A stretch of DNA of 64,000 nucleotides from the NCBI GenBank assembly GCA_947034885.2, contig OX344753.2, positions 20,460,001-20,524,000 of the forward strand. The letters are read 5' to 3'. The DNA is from Thuidium tamariscinum. Its lineage: Eukaryota; Streptophyta; Bryopsida; Hypnales; Thuidiaceae. Shown piece by piece: positions 1 through 20,600 of this stretch. Position numbers and translations under genes: made by a program. Position 1 is the first letter of the stretch, and each line of letters opens with the position of its first letter. The notes beneath the pieces are model-generated. The model saw only the letters and a program-made list of their open reading frames with translations. It did no database searches and had not been told where the DNA came from.

Positions 1-2317
1 ATGAAGTTGTTTTCCTATTCAAGGGTTGGATTTGGTGTCACTAAAGTATATATATGTTCAAAATTACAAATGTGGAAGTATGTCAAGTGATAGACCAAGC
101 CAAAATTGCATTGACTCTAGTACAAACTTGGAATTGTAAAAAATAAGGTCATAGAGTTAAAGTACACAAAAATCCCAAAAAATCCCAATATCAAGATAAC
201 CTCATTTCAAATCCATTCCAATTAACTTTACTCTAAAAATCACAATATTTTGCTTGTAAAGTTGTAATTGAACTTAGAAGGAATATTGGATTTTTCTTTT
301 CAAAATTTATAGAAAAATATTAGTAATAGCAATAGTGAATCCAACCATATGGTTAGAATCTACTACTCAAACTCTACAACTTTCATTTGCATCTCAATTC
401 TAAAGTATTCCTCCAAATAATAGTTTATGATGGGATTTTTGAAAATAGCAATTTGGAAGATGAATCTCGATGCTTAGGGATTAATCTTGAACCATCAAAT
501 TATCAACAAGGTATTTTGCCAAAAAAGATCCAATTTTTGGATCAACTCCATTTTTACAATAATATTAAAAGCCATTCATTTGCCACATTTTGACCTCATA
601 ACATTCAATAGCCTTTGCAAAGGCTACCTTTGTCTATCAAGAACCTTTGCCAACAGAATTCATTGTTGCTTTTTCTTGGTTTTTTCTTATACAAATGAAA
701 TGGGAATTCATTGCACAAACTAATAAATTGATTGCTTCAATCTCCATTGTGCCTGATAGGTTGACATGTTGACAAAATGCCATATGTGGCAACATCATGA
801 CAAGGAATTAAGATTTTCAAAACCCAAGACCAAGGTTATCTAAAATTGGCCCACATCATTCATTTAGAAAGCATGTAAATTTGTCAACTTGTGATGAACT
901 TTCTTAGACTAATTTTTTCCAACCCACTTCTTACTTGCAAGGTCTAACAATTTTTGCTACATGTCTTTATAGCTAAAGAATGGGGTGGAATATTCCATAC
1001 CATTTCATTTGTTGGTAAGAATGATGTGAAATATTCCACATCATTCTGTCCACTAAGAGGTAGCTAATATGTTAGCTACTAAAAGTTATGCTCAACATCC
1101 TTCCAAGGACAATTATTTGTAGAATAAAATAATTAGAAATTTACACAAGTTTTACATTGAATGTTGTGCTCGACATCCTTCCAAAGACAATTGTTTGTAA
1201 AATAAAGTAAATGGAAATTTACACAAAATTTTTACATTGAATGTTATGCTCAACATCCTTCCAAGTACAATTGTTTGTAAAATAAAATAACTGGAAATCT
1301 ACACAAATCTTTACATTGTCGATTTTGAATCAAGCTTTGTGAAAATATGACACTCATTCCCTTAGTAATTACATGCAGTTTTGTACAATTGAACTTTAAG
1401 AAAAATAAGCTTTTCATATTCCCTCCATACACTAGAGAGTGTCAGTTCCTAATTGAAACATACCCCAGTAGGGTTAATAACACTTGTGTAAGAATAAGAA
1501 ACACTACATTGTCACAACGATGAAAATCTCCACATAATCATGTGCACTTTGAGCACACCTTGAAGACATGATCTAAGTTTTCTGAGAATTTGGATTTCGA
1601 GTGAATTCCAAGTACCCTGCCGAAAGTGGTCACCACAACCTACAGTGAGTTCCTTGATGTCATTTTTCATTCCAGTACTAATGATACTAAATTTTCAAAA
1701 AGGCAATATCATAAATGCTAAAGCCAATCAACTGTCCAAAAAAAATTCTTGAGCCCCCGTCTCCAAAATCAGGGAAGCACACGCTGGTAAGCAGTTTGCC
1801 AACGTATCCCAAGCACCTCAACTTCTTCGGTAATAGTATCTGTGTAGGGATTACAGGACACAGGTTAGCCTGTCAGACACTACTGTATGCAAAGTTGTAG
1901 AAACAGAGCCATCATAACACGTCTTCAAGAAATCTGAGCGCAACTGAAAATCCAATCAGACCTTATTAATATGACCACCTCTAAAATGACATTATGAAAT
2001 ATATTTGTCACAAATATCATTGATTCTATAACCCATGTGACACAAACTATGTCATGGATAATATTTTGGGACCTAAGGCAATCTGATTAAACGAGTTGGG
2101 TAATAGTCTCATAATTTTTTGACAGTCAGCATACAGAAACGGGATTACTCTCAACACTCTCTACCTTAACCCACACTACTATTGCACACTCTCTGCATAT
2201 CTTAAGAATCTGCCACGTTCTGAAGACGTCACAAAAGCTCATTTTTCCCCACAAGGAAGTCAGTGCAATTAGATAGGTTGAGTGTTGTTTGATGCATAGA
2301 GCCAAGTTCATATTAGC
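1..2317. other. gene-free AT-rich flank upstream of window genes
   Basis: No convincing coding region is seen; the short open frames lack family features. The stretch holds an 80-bp tandem repeat (1086-1318), palindromic GTGGAATAT-type sequence near 984-1045, and a hairpin-forming word around 608-630 (TAGCCTTTGCAAAGGCTA) that recurs in similar form near 62125. The last few hundred bases probably contain the 3' UTR of the CHR10-like gene that ends at 2318 on the minus strand. Confidence 0.6.
1086..1318. repeat. tandem repeat, 3 copies of ~79 bp
   Basis: Three imperfect copies begin at 1086, 1164 and 1244, each opening with TTRTGCTCRACATCCTTCC and closing with TTTACATTG. The copy-to-copy steps are 78 and 80 bases. 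There is no coding potential; this is a small satellite-like array in intergenic DNA. Confidence 0.85.
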
Positions 2318-9477
<7,160 letters not shown>

Positions 9478-9974
9478 CTTCCAACAATTTCTGATTCGTA
9501 ACAAAGGCTTGTTGCATTGCAGTTCTTACAAACCTGCTGAGCACAATCGGAAAAGCATTGCGTGACATGGGATTGACGACATGAGTGCGATTTTATTAGT
9601 TGCGGGCTCCAACTTCCTTGGCAAGCTTGACGGATTGTTGCAATGCCGACGACTGCGAGGGCCATGAATCCCGCCAGGGCCTTGAGTTGGGAGCTCAGCT
9701 TGAATTTGAAGCCTCCCAGAGAAGTCGGCAAGGGGCGGGTCCAGGTCCAGGACGGAAGACATTTGGGGTTTCAGACTAAGGTGAAATCCCAAGACAAAGT
9801 TAAAATTTTTTACAAAACAAAAATAGCAATTCGACATACTTGGAGGCACCTTTTTTCAAGAAAAACAACAACATTAAGGTAATATAAACAATTGAAAATC
9901 ATGGAATTAAAAACAAAAACAAAAAACATAACATTCAGTAGCATTGGCTAGCATTGCCTTGTCTAAAAGTGGAG

Positions 9975-10140
9975 GGTGTGGAATATCCAATACCCCAATG
10001 ATGCTTCATTAGTAATTACTGAAGTAATTGAACAAGTGGAGGATGGAGAGGCTGTTGGGTGTGGAATATGCTACACCCTCCATTATAGAGAGAAGGAAGT
10101 GTCATAACATGTTACTACATGTTATGAATTTCTAGATAAG
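9975..10140. repeat. LTR-like or foldback terminus with GGTGTGGAATAT words
   Basis: GGTGTGGAATAT occurs at 9975 and GGGTGTGGAATATG at 10056, followed by ATAACATGTTACTACATGTTATG. Related words occur at 984, 1023 and 63471, in two cases close to AGCTACTAAA-GTTATG. The TG-start and short palindromes resemble LTR ends, but no polymerase or integrase frame is nearby, so this is at most a fragment. Confidence 0.35.
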
Positions 10141-10184
10141 ATATGTACTTTATATATCTATACCTTAAGACAAGTGTTTTGTTT

Positions 10185-10655
10185 TGTTTTGTTTGTCATG
10201 TTAAGATATCCCAGCCTATGCATCCTCCAGTTGCGTGCTTGGTATCGTCAAAAAGCTTTTGGCAAGGAAGGGTGCCCGGGCTTTGTTTCATGGCATTACA
10301 ACCTACATTGGGAAAGTTATGGATTTTTTACATATATTGGTATCTAAGAAATTAGAGAATTACTTTTAATTTAGTTTTGATTGTAGCAACGGCATGTGGC
10401 ACACAAACATTCTTAGGATGGATTGTTTTTTTTTTGTTTGTTATATTGAGATCTCCTAGACCGTGTGTCTTCTTGTCGTGTTCTCGGAACCCTTGGAAAG
10501 CCCTTAGGGTGCACAAGCTTTGATTTGTGGCATCCCAACGTATAGTGTGAAAGTTATTGAATTTCAAAGTTTTTATGGATTAGAAAATTAAGAAACTATT
10601 TTCACTTTGATTTTGACTATGGCAATGGCACATGGCACATCAATTACTATGAATT
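10185..10655. repeat. tandem duplication, 2 copies of ~240 bp
   Basis: The second copy starts near 10430. Paired landmarks: GTTTGTCATGTTAAGATATC (10191) with GTTTGTTATATTGAGATCTC (10436), and TTTTGATTGTAGCAACGGCA (10375) with TTTTGACTATGGCAATGGCA (10611). Copies are diverged, and neither carries a protein frame. Confidence 0.75.
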
Positions 10656-11847
10656 TTGAAAGTGGAAGCTCTTAAGGCCACTGAAACCATCATATAGCTT
10701 GGTCATAAATTCTTGAGGATCAACAATCAACCAATTGCAATTAAATATGAGAGTTATTACATTGCACAATAAGGAACATTTTACTTTTAATAGAAGTCTA
10801 AGGTAGCCAACCTATTTACAATCATTTAAGCAATTATATGTAGTTAGAATGCAATTTTTTTTATTGCAAAAATTTTCTTATCTACAAAACTAGAGTTCGG
10901 AAGGATAGCATATTTTTCTAGAATTTTATTACACAAAGTATAATTATTATTCTTTCAATAAGAAAGAACTTAAAGTAGGAAATTTTTTTATACAAACTAG
11001 ATCAAATTGTCTTCCTTTTTTACATTCAAAACTATGATTGTGAATACCAAAAACAATTTTGTAAAGACCCCAATATTATAAATTAATCTTACAATATTTG
11101 TTAAGTGTTGTTAAAGAATCCCAAAATGCTATTTTTGCTACCTTGATGGAACATTGTATGAAATCTTTTGAAAAAGTGTGTTGTATGAAATAAGATCATG
11201 AATGAAAGGTTTTACATAACTTGTTACTATACATAGTCACTTAATTTTGATGTGAGTGGTTGGGGTTGGTAGATATAGATGGGTGAGACATTGAAGTAGT
11301 TTGAACCGTTACATACATTTTGAGACCATAAACTCATTTTCATATTCAATTAGCACATCATGTAAACATCCCATTAGGATAGACTTTTATGCACTTAGAA
11401 TCATCCAATATTTTCAAAGGAGACTCAATGAAACTCAAATTCTACATTAAGTGTTCAACAATAATAGAAGGAATTATTAGTTGGCATAATTTCTAGGAAG
11501 GTTTAGATTCTTAGGATTCTTAGGTGTGTTTTTTGATTCTACAATTTCTTGAAGGTCATTCATCAAACACTTTTAGTCCTTCATGCCTTTACTAGATTAA
11601 AGTGTATTTAGAAAAGATAAAGATGTATAGAAGATATACAGTAAACTTGCCAATCATTGTACAAGCAAACTTCAAATACTTCTTTAAACTAAAAGAGTGA
11701 CTTGAATGCTCTAAAATTTGGCATGGTTTTTCTTTGTCATATAAAGAGCTTATTTCAAAATTCAGAATGTAAAAAGGTTTCTTTCAACAAATTTTATATC
11801 AATAGTAAGACAACAAGTGTGAAATCCGTTGAAATTTTTTTCATAGC

Positions 11848-11925
11848 CCTTCACCGCACAGTGCGCAATCATTCGCAAAAGTATAGTCATGCACCGTTCT
11901 GAAAGTTCTTGTCCTGTGCGGTCAC
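11848..11925. repeat. small GC-rich inverted repeat
   Basis: CACCGCACAG near 11851 pairs with CTGTGCGGT near 11913, in an otherwise very AT-rich background. It could be a remnant of a foldback element; no ORF or RNA gene is recognised. Confidence 0.4.
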
Positions 11926-13412
11926 CTGTGTGGTAATAGGACACGTTGTTGTCCGATGAGTAGATCTATCTGTTGAATGGCAGGCTTACCCTAGTTGAAG
12001 GAATATAACAATGTTAAAGTTTGACATGTTTGGGAGACAATTGTAGATATACAAAAGTTTATTAAGTATGTAACCTACATTCATCAAATATTAGTTTTAT
12101 ACATGTAGGAGGTGCACGCTCACTTTCATGTTGACTATATTGTTTTACTTGATGTAATTGATTCAAATGCATCAAAACTTGATGCATTTGTTTTTACAAA
12201 ATGCAATAGTCTCTATATATGATTGAGTTTGTTGATGATAGAAAATAACAATTGTAAATTTAATGCAATTTAAATTATGCATTTGACTTTTTGTAGCTAA
12301 AATTGTTTAAAGTTCATTGAAGTTGATTTATAAACAAGTTATAACACTAAAAGAAAAGGAGGCTTAAATCAACACAAGATGAACCAATTTGTATTGGTTG
12401 TGGAAAAAATGGAATTTCATGTAATGATTCAGTAATCTGTCAACCCTTCAAGGCCCAATGACTTTTCGACAATGAAGGTTTTCAATGAAATGTACCACTT
12501 TGATATTTTTTTTGCACATAGATGTGCTTGAATTTTTTTATTTCAACCATACAAAAGTGAAGATTACTTTGTCTAGTATACATAGAATTAACTGTGGAAA
12601 ATTTTCACCATTTACTTTTTTTATTATAACAGTTTTGGATGATCAACTTTATAGGTAAAAAATGCAGATTTTAGAGAATTCTTTTTAGAAAAGATGAATA
12701 ACGTTTTTTAATCCCTCCAAAAAATTGTCTTTGAATCTAAGGCAATTTTTTATTTAAAAATTTCAAATATAAAAAACTCTCTCAAATTTCTATTGTCTTT
12801 CAAGCAAAATGAGTAGAAAGCCAAAATAGACCAAATTAGATCCTACAAAAAGTTTAAAAATTTAACAATTCATATTATTATCATATTGTTTGGAACATTT
12901 TCAAAAAATTGGAATCATTCTAATCATTTTGTGTTCTTGATCACCCTAGATTGAACCTTTTATTTTTTAAATTGCTAAAAAGTAAACTTTGATGTTTTTC
13001 CAAATCTTGTTTATTTCTACAATGTAAAGACTAGAAATGTACTAAAAAATGTTTTATTTTTCCATCTCACCTATTCTTTCAAAGGTAAAAAATTATATTT
13101 ACTCCTTTTTTCTATTAGACTATATTTCTTCCAAAAAATTTCAAATACTTTGCACATTCAAATTTTGAGAATCAAAAATTGCAACAAGTATGTAAACTTG
13201 TTACCTTATAAGATACTAGTTTACAAAATATTGAGATTTATTTCACCTTACCGAGAATTTGCCATTGAAAATTTGAAAAACGCATTGTGTCCCTTTATAT
13301 AGTCTTTGCAAGGGCAAATATATTGTAAGTAAAAAAGACCTCAATTAAGCATTGGTAGAGTAAATTTTTTCAAAAACATTTGAACAAAAAATAGGTAGGA
13401 AATCAAAATAAG

Positions 13413-13586
13413 TTTCATCTCCAAAAATTCATTTGAGATTCCAAGTCTCCAATCAAAAGTTATGAACAAATTGTAAAGAGGGTTTGGAAAGGACAATTTT
13501 TTTAACAATTTAAAACTTCCTCTTTGAAATTTATTCATAACTTTTGATTGGAATCTCTAGATGTCAAAAAAAATTTGGAGATGAAA
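13413..13586. repeat. long inverted repeat (foldback element)
   Basis: Left arm TTTCATCTCCAAA (13413) and CCAATCAAAAGTTATGAA (13449) pair with right arm TTCATAACTTTTGATTGG (13533) and TTTGGAGATGAAA (13574). Both pairs are perfect and nested in the correct order, so the whole can fold as an imperfect hairpin about 175 bases long. Confidence 0.8.
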
Positions 13587-14603
13587 TTTGATTTAATTCT
13601 CCACCTTTTTTGAGTTAAAGTTTTTTGAAAAAAATTATTCTACTATGCCTAAATGAAGTTTAAAATTTTACTTCAATCCCAATTTCTAATCATAACTTAA
13701 ATATGAGAGGTTTAGCTCCTATTCATTCTAATTTAGGTATCCTATATGGTTTAATCTACCTACTACCATGCCACTTGTATAAATATATTGCCTATTCTTT
13801 TCTATTTCTCCTCTATTTTGAGACCAAGGTAAGTAACATTGTAAGTTCAATTGTCAAATGTCCTTTAGACAACTTCACATATAGTGTTGAATAAATTAAA
13901 ATAAAATTCTTATAATTAAATTTTGTAGTCCTATTCCCTGTCCTATTCACGTAGTAGGTCTACTAATGTACGTGGCAGTTGTGCCAATGTCACAATGTAC
14001 AAATTTGGATTTTTGAAATTTTTAAAAATTTGATCAAATCCTAAATTAGAATCAATACAACTATGTTGATTATTTATCCAAATCAAGATGTTCTAACCAA
14101 CAAAAATAATCTACATATATCAGTTCATTTTCATGTTGTTATAAACACTATTTTTTCTTGTAGTGTAAGGTAGGTTTTAATAACATATAAAGTTTAGCAT
14201 AAAGGTTGTTGGTGGATTAAAAATGAAAAAAATTGTAATATTAAATAGTTTTGAACTTCATATATTACTATAACTGAAATATACATTATCACTCTATTAT
14301 TATTGAAAATTCATATTTATAGACTTTTCAAATTTCAAATTTTAAGTCTTGATGTAGATCATTAGATTTTCTCAATTTCATCTACAAAATGTAGGAACCT
14401 ACTGATAATAAAAACAATGCTCTTTGGATAATTTCAAGAATATCATGTATACTACAATATACATTTAGAACATCTAATTGAATATTTTACCTTAACAAAG
14501 TTTTATTTTCATTACCTCAAAGGATGTTTTTTGTCATCTTCAAATATGTATTGAAGGAAATAAAAGATTATAATTCTAGCACTTCTTATCATGACATGAA
14601 TTT

Positions 14604-17600
14604 CTATGTATTTTCAATTGAAAACTCATTATCAAAAGTTGGATTGATTTGGTTATAAAAAGAATCAATGTCATCGCAAAATGATGTTGCATCAGACATA
14701 GTTGTATCGGATTCTTGTGTTAAATGTTCTAAAGTACATTTGTGACCTAAAAATATTGATTTATTTTTCAACAAATTCTCTAAATTATTTGACAACATAG
14801 GAATCACCGTTTCTTCTACCTTGCAAGGATCTATTTCAATTGTATTAGATTCACAATCTATAAAAGAAATTCTATTTGATGCAAAATCTGTATTTTCATT
14901 TTCTTCACCTAATGTTGCCTTAGGTATGATACTATATTTTATCCCTTGGTTAAAATTTGAACTTTCGTTGTTAATAATTTCATCCTATAGAAACATCATT
15001 GCATCTTAGAAACTACATTACATTTTTAAATATAATATAATAAAATATAAATCTCAATGATAATATTTGTTTATAATATTTCAAAATTACAACAATGTAT
15101 ACTACATTGTTTATTTCAAATAATGTAGATCTTCCTAATACTAGGCATACATATTTTAAATGAATGTGAATTAATTTAAAATCTAATTAATGAGAGGAAT
15201 TTACAAATAATTAGGAAAATTTGACAACTTCCTTGATTGAATGATGGTAACTAAATAAATACAAACCACAACATTTTTAAAATCAATAATAATTTTCATC
15301 AATTACCTTGTTATTATTCTAGATCCTTTTTATTAATTATATAATCTAAAATAAATTAATAAAGTCACATTTAATAGATGAAATTTCTTTGCAATGTTAT
15401 TGTAATTACTTACCATGTATTCCATAGACAATAAGCTGTTGCATGTGTATTTTGAATAACTATTTGTGTCCTTGAGACTTTTTTGACATTGTTTGTTGTA
15501 TTTTGTATAAAATGTATCATGATTTTGATGTTTAGGATGAAGACTTTGATTCATTTTATTCGTGAGATTCCATTCCATATGAGCCAAAAAATATCTTTTT
15601 AATTCATCGTCATTTATTGAAGGTACACTACTTGTAAATGTATTTAACTTGCCATCTATCATTTTTGAATCTTCACAATTGGACTCTAGTTTAGTGGTTT
15701 GATTTTTCCATTCTTCTTGAGCATGTTTTTTAGATCTTTTAACTATATCTTGAGGAATGTTTACACTATGATCATTTACCTCATAACATACATAACTCAA
15801 TTCAATTTCATCATTGATGTTTCTAATTTCTGTAGAAATTTGGCTTGGTATGTCATCAAATTCATATTTATGGTCTTGTACCTTTTCAAAATTTAAAGAA
15901 CATGGTGTAGATTGTATGAAAGATGGAATATTCTTTTGTAAAATTGAATGAGGTACATTTGTAATATCAACTAAGAAATTTTTTTCATCTATGTAATCTT
16001 GAGCCTTATATATTTCTATATTTTGTAGATTCATAGTTTGCTCTTGAAATGGTGTATCAACTTCACCATATAAGATATTATGTTGATTATAACTAATATC
16101 ACCATTTATAAGTTCTAATTTAGCAGTATTGTCTTTAGTAGAATTTTCTTTTGAACTACCAAAGGCATCATTCAATATGTTTTCTTTTGTCTTGTCAATA
16201 TCATATTTTTGAACTATTTCCAATGTATGTAGTGATTCCTTTGAATTGAAATCAATAGGTGATGTTTCATAATTTTCAAATTTTTCTTCAAGCTCATAAA
16301 ACCTACCAGATGCCTTTACTATTTCTTCACATTTAAAACCATTCAAATCTGAGAAGTCTTTTGTTAGTAAATCATTTGTTTCCAATTGAACTACCATTCT
16401 AGGCTCATCAACCTTTGAAATGTTTAGAAATCGTGGAATTGCAGGACCATCACCATTTGAATCCGGAAAATATAAGTACATAGGATTTTTTGGATTTTTT
16501 GGATTTTTTCCGGCCATCTTAGTTTGTGTATTTTCATTTTCTAATAAGTATGTGGATGTACAAACTTGATTTGATTTAGTTATACTTTCATCATTGGATT
16601 TCAATTTTTTTTCAAAAAAAGTGTCCAAGTTTGGTAGGTTGTTGGAACTAATATTGATATTATGCTGTAAAATGTATTTTTCAAAATTAGAGTTTCCATT
16701 GTTGACATCTTGAATGCAAGTCTTTTGAAACAAATTCTCATCAAGTGCAATATTATTGCTATTAGCTAGTCTCAAATCTTTATTTGTAGAAATTATAGAA
16801 TTATCTTTTGTTCTTGGTGAATCTTTAGTAGAATGAAATTTAGGATTATCTTCTATCAATGTTGAATCATCAATGTTGAATTCTTTAGAATTATCACCAC
16901 AAATTTCTTGTTTGATATTGTTATCATTATTTTCTCTTAAACTTGGATTATTTTCATTGTCAAAATCTATCTCTTGTGTAGAATGAGTTTCCCATTCACT
17001 TTTGGGATCAATATCTTTATGCTCAAGTAAATAAGAAGTTTCAAAAATTTCTAAAGGTTTTTCTTCACTTTGGTCACTTTTGGACATTATGTTATTTGAA
17101 TTTGTTATGCTCTTATCTAATTCAATATCAAAGACAATCGGTTGTGGATTCAATTCATCTTCATCAAATTGCAATAGAGGAGTGTCGATGGAATTCATAC
17201 GTTCTTCAACACCTTGTTGTCGAAGCCTTTTCATTCCTAAAAGTATTAAAAAGCATTTAAAAAATACATAATTTGATTTGATATTCATATTTATATCTTG
17301 TAAGTCAAATTGCTTGTGATAATCTTTTAAACAATACATTTTATACTTTAAGAATTAGTCAAATCTCTATGTCTATGTAATTTTGGCATCAATATCCATT
17401 GGCACCAAGACTTAAACCTAGGAGAAATCATTACCTTTTGTTATGATTTCAAATTTTATATCATTTGAAATTTTATTCTCAAATATGAAATGCTATTATC
17501 CTCTTAAAATTTTAGAATTTTTTTAGATTTCAAATTTAATGCATGGTGTTTTTACATTGTTGTGATTTTTTTTTGCTTTTGTCGTAATTTTTTTGTTCAC

Positions 17601-20600
17601 ATGGATTTATACATTCTTTCAAAATAAATTATCAAAATTCTATATAGAAATTATTTTCAATTATAGATAAAAATTGAATTTATAAAACATAAAATTAAAA
17701 AAAAATTATTAGGACTATGTCAAAAACAACATTATTGTGCATTTTTTAATGAATATTTAATTTAATTAAGAACATTAATTTTTTTTAATGTTATAAAATA
17801 AAAATTAATTATTAATGTAAAATCATTTTTCAATTTTTTAATTTTTTGTTGAAATATAATCTAGCAAAGTGACTCTTGTGCAAACCAACAACAAAGTATT
17901 TGAAAATACTTCTATTAATTAGACCAAGCATTTTAACCCCTAAAAAACCATTGTTTCTTTAAAATGCTAAATGGATTGTGGGCAAGTTCCTTTAACCTCA
18001 ATTTCTAGTGAAACTCTTAGAAACTTTTTCAAAATATAGAAAAACTTATCAACTTTATGAGGATACATTTAAAAAAAATTTCAATTGGTGCCCAAGAAAA
18101 TAAGTTATACCATCTTAAACATAATTTTAATGTCATTGGTCATAAAAAGAAATCCACAATAAATTAAAAATAAATTTTAAATTTATATTTTTTTATGGAT
18201 TACATATTGTTCTACATTTGAAGATTTGATCCATTCCATTAAAATAAATGATGTGAAAATTATGAACAATCTTGTCTTTCAAGTAGTTTGAGCATTTTTT
18301 GTAAAAATAACTTATTGGATTCATTTCTAAATACAATTTTCACAATTTTTCACAAAAAATTATTTAGAAAGGTTAGGTTTGCTTGATAGAACAACCTCTC
18401 CATTAGAATTATTGCATTTTAATTCCATCCTAAAACTATTATAGATTTAGTTTTTCTTTTAATCTTGAACCTACTTCTACTCAACAACATTTTAAATTAT
18501 GAAAATCAAGCAATTCTTGTTGAATTCTTTTTCATGGACTTTCTACTCAATCCTTCAAGAATTTTTTTTATCCAAGGTTTATAAGACAAAGTTCCCACAA
18601 ATGAAAATCAAAGTCATTTGAAACTCCATGCCATTGTTTATTTTTTAAAAAGAATCAACTTTGAATGCTTACATATTTCTCTCTATATGGTAAAACTTCT
18701 TGAAATTCTTACCACATCATCTCTTAAAAATAAGTACAAGATATTAAGGTTACATTCTAAAAACAACATTTTTCTCCTTCAATGAATGCAATAGAAATGG
18801 CAATACTCATAGTTTAAAAAAAATGAAAGTTACTAAAAATAAAAAAATAAAAGAGAAGTCTTATTTTCATTCTTAAAATAATTTGATTCAAGTGAATTGT
18901 TATCAAATTAAACCATCATAAATGAAATAAATGGAAACCTAAATTTCTTTTTAAATCTAACAAAAATAAATAACGTAGATGAGCAATATTTGTGATATTG
19001 ATATCAATATAAGTGATTTAATATTAATAATTTCTATACAAAATTTCTTAATAGCACAAAATTTTTAAAATCATAACTATTTATATTTTTAATGAAACAC
19101 TTTTAAAGAAAAGAATAAACCCCTATAACTCCATGGCACATTCCGAATACAAAATTTTCAAAAATTGCAATTTTTAGGGCAATGTGTATTTTTTTCTTCC
19201 AATTTAAGTACGTGAACATGTAATAGAATACTACACTAATGAATGGAAAAATATTTCAAAACCTTTGAAATTGCAAATTGAATGATAATTGCATTTGAAG
19301 TTAGAAGAATTTTTTTCCTACCTTGCCTAACATGGCCAACAAAGTTTTGTTCTTCCTAGAGTAAGGTCACTATACAAGATATTTTTTGATAATTGTATCT
19401 TATATTATTCTAGATATATAGCTACCTAATTTCAAAGGTAGAAAAAAAATTTACACATGCTATCTAAAATTGCCTACTTGCTTGAAAAACTTTGGATAGT
19501 ATATTTTATTAGGGTACCGTATTGAAATTATTTTATTGCCAGAAAGGCATTAGATGTCCAATCCTTTTGTCAAAATTTTGGAAAGATATGTTCAAAAAGA
19601 CTTTATAGGAACCTACCTAAATTTTCAATAAGTTGTTTAATGAGCTCGTGGTCCTTTAGGGGTTAATCACATAGCATTATCAACTTGCTCATCTATATCT
19701 ATATTTATTATTAAAACTAATTTTTTAATAAATAAAATAAAATAAAAATTAATATTACAATAAATGTTGATAAAGAATTATAAAATAATATTGATATTAA
19801 AACCAAATAGTTTTTAAATTTATATATCATAGTAGCAAGTGAATTAGTTTGTATTTTTTTATCATTTCATATTTTTCAATAGTCACCTTCAAATTGAAGT
19901 CTCTCATTTTCTCTTATACTATCACATATTTTATCTCTTGCTAATTTTACTGCTTCATCTCCTCCCTTTGCCCTATAATCAATTGATTACTTATATCAAC
20001 GTTATATAGATTTTAACAAGAAGAACCATTGAAGAAATTGAAGAAAAAATAACAATAATTTTTTATCTTTGAAAATATCAACAAGTATGGTTGAAAACCT
20101 TTTAAATTATATTTTGTGATTATAGTAAGATATTAATCAATAATAATTCAAAAATGGATTTTGTAAAAATAATCACCAAGCATTTGCATAAATTCGTTCA
20201 CTCCAATAGATTGGAGTATGGTCTAAATGATTTAAATTTGGTAATGATGATATTATAGTCTGTTAGCCCTGCATTTTTTTCCCTTGTATTAGCTTGATTC
20301 TTTCCATTATTTGTTTAGAATTAAACAAGTTATAAAATCAATTAATTAATTTTTTTTCAAAAATTGAAATAAAAATTTCCACTATGGACTTAAAATAAAC
20401 ATCCCATTCACCACAAAATACAATCAAATGTATTCTAAGCTTAAAAATTCTTAGCTTAAAGAGTAATATTTTATGTGGAAATGTAAATAATTGATGTGCA
20501 TGTTAGTATGGTCAACTAATTGTTTGATTTCAAATAATATCTTTGTTTTGAATATTAGATTAGATAATACAACTCCTTACTACAATAAAGAAAACTGTTT

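Larger units (their letters stand above)
9478..14603. other. gene-poor interval between CHR10 and DNAAF1
   Basis: The first ~350 bases are GC-rich and are probably the 5' UTR and promoter of CHR10; a minus-strand frame near 9640-9730 encodes a hydrophobic stretch (ALAGFMALAVVGIATI) but has no family match I recognise. The rest is AT-rich and holds LTR-like ends (9975, 10058), a 245-bp tandem duplication (10185-10655), a small GC-rich palindrome (11848-11925) and a long inverted repeat (13413-13586). No gene seen. Confidence 0.55.
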
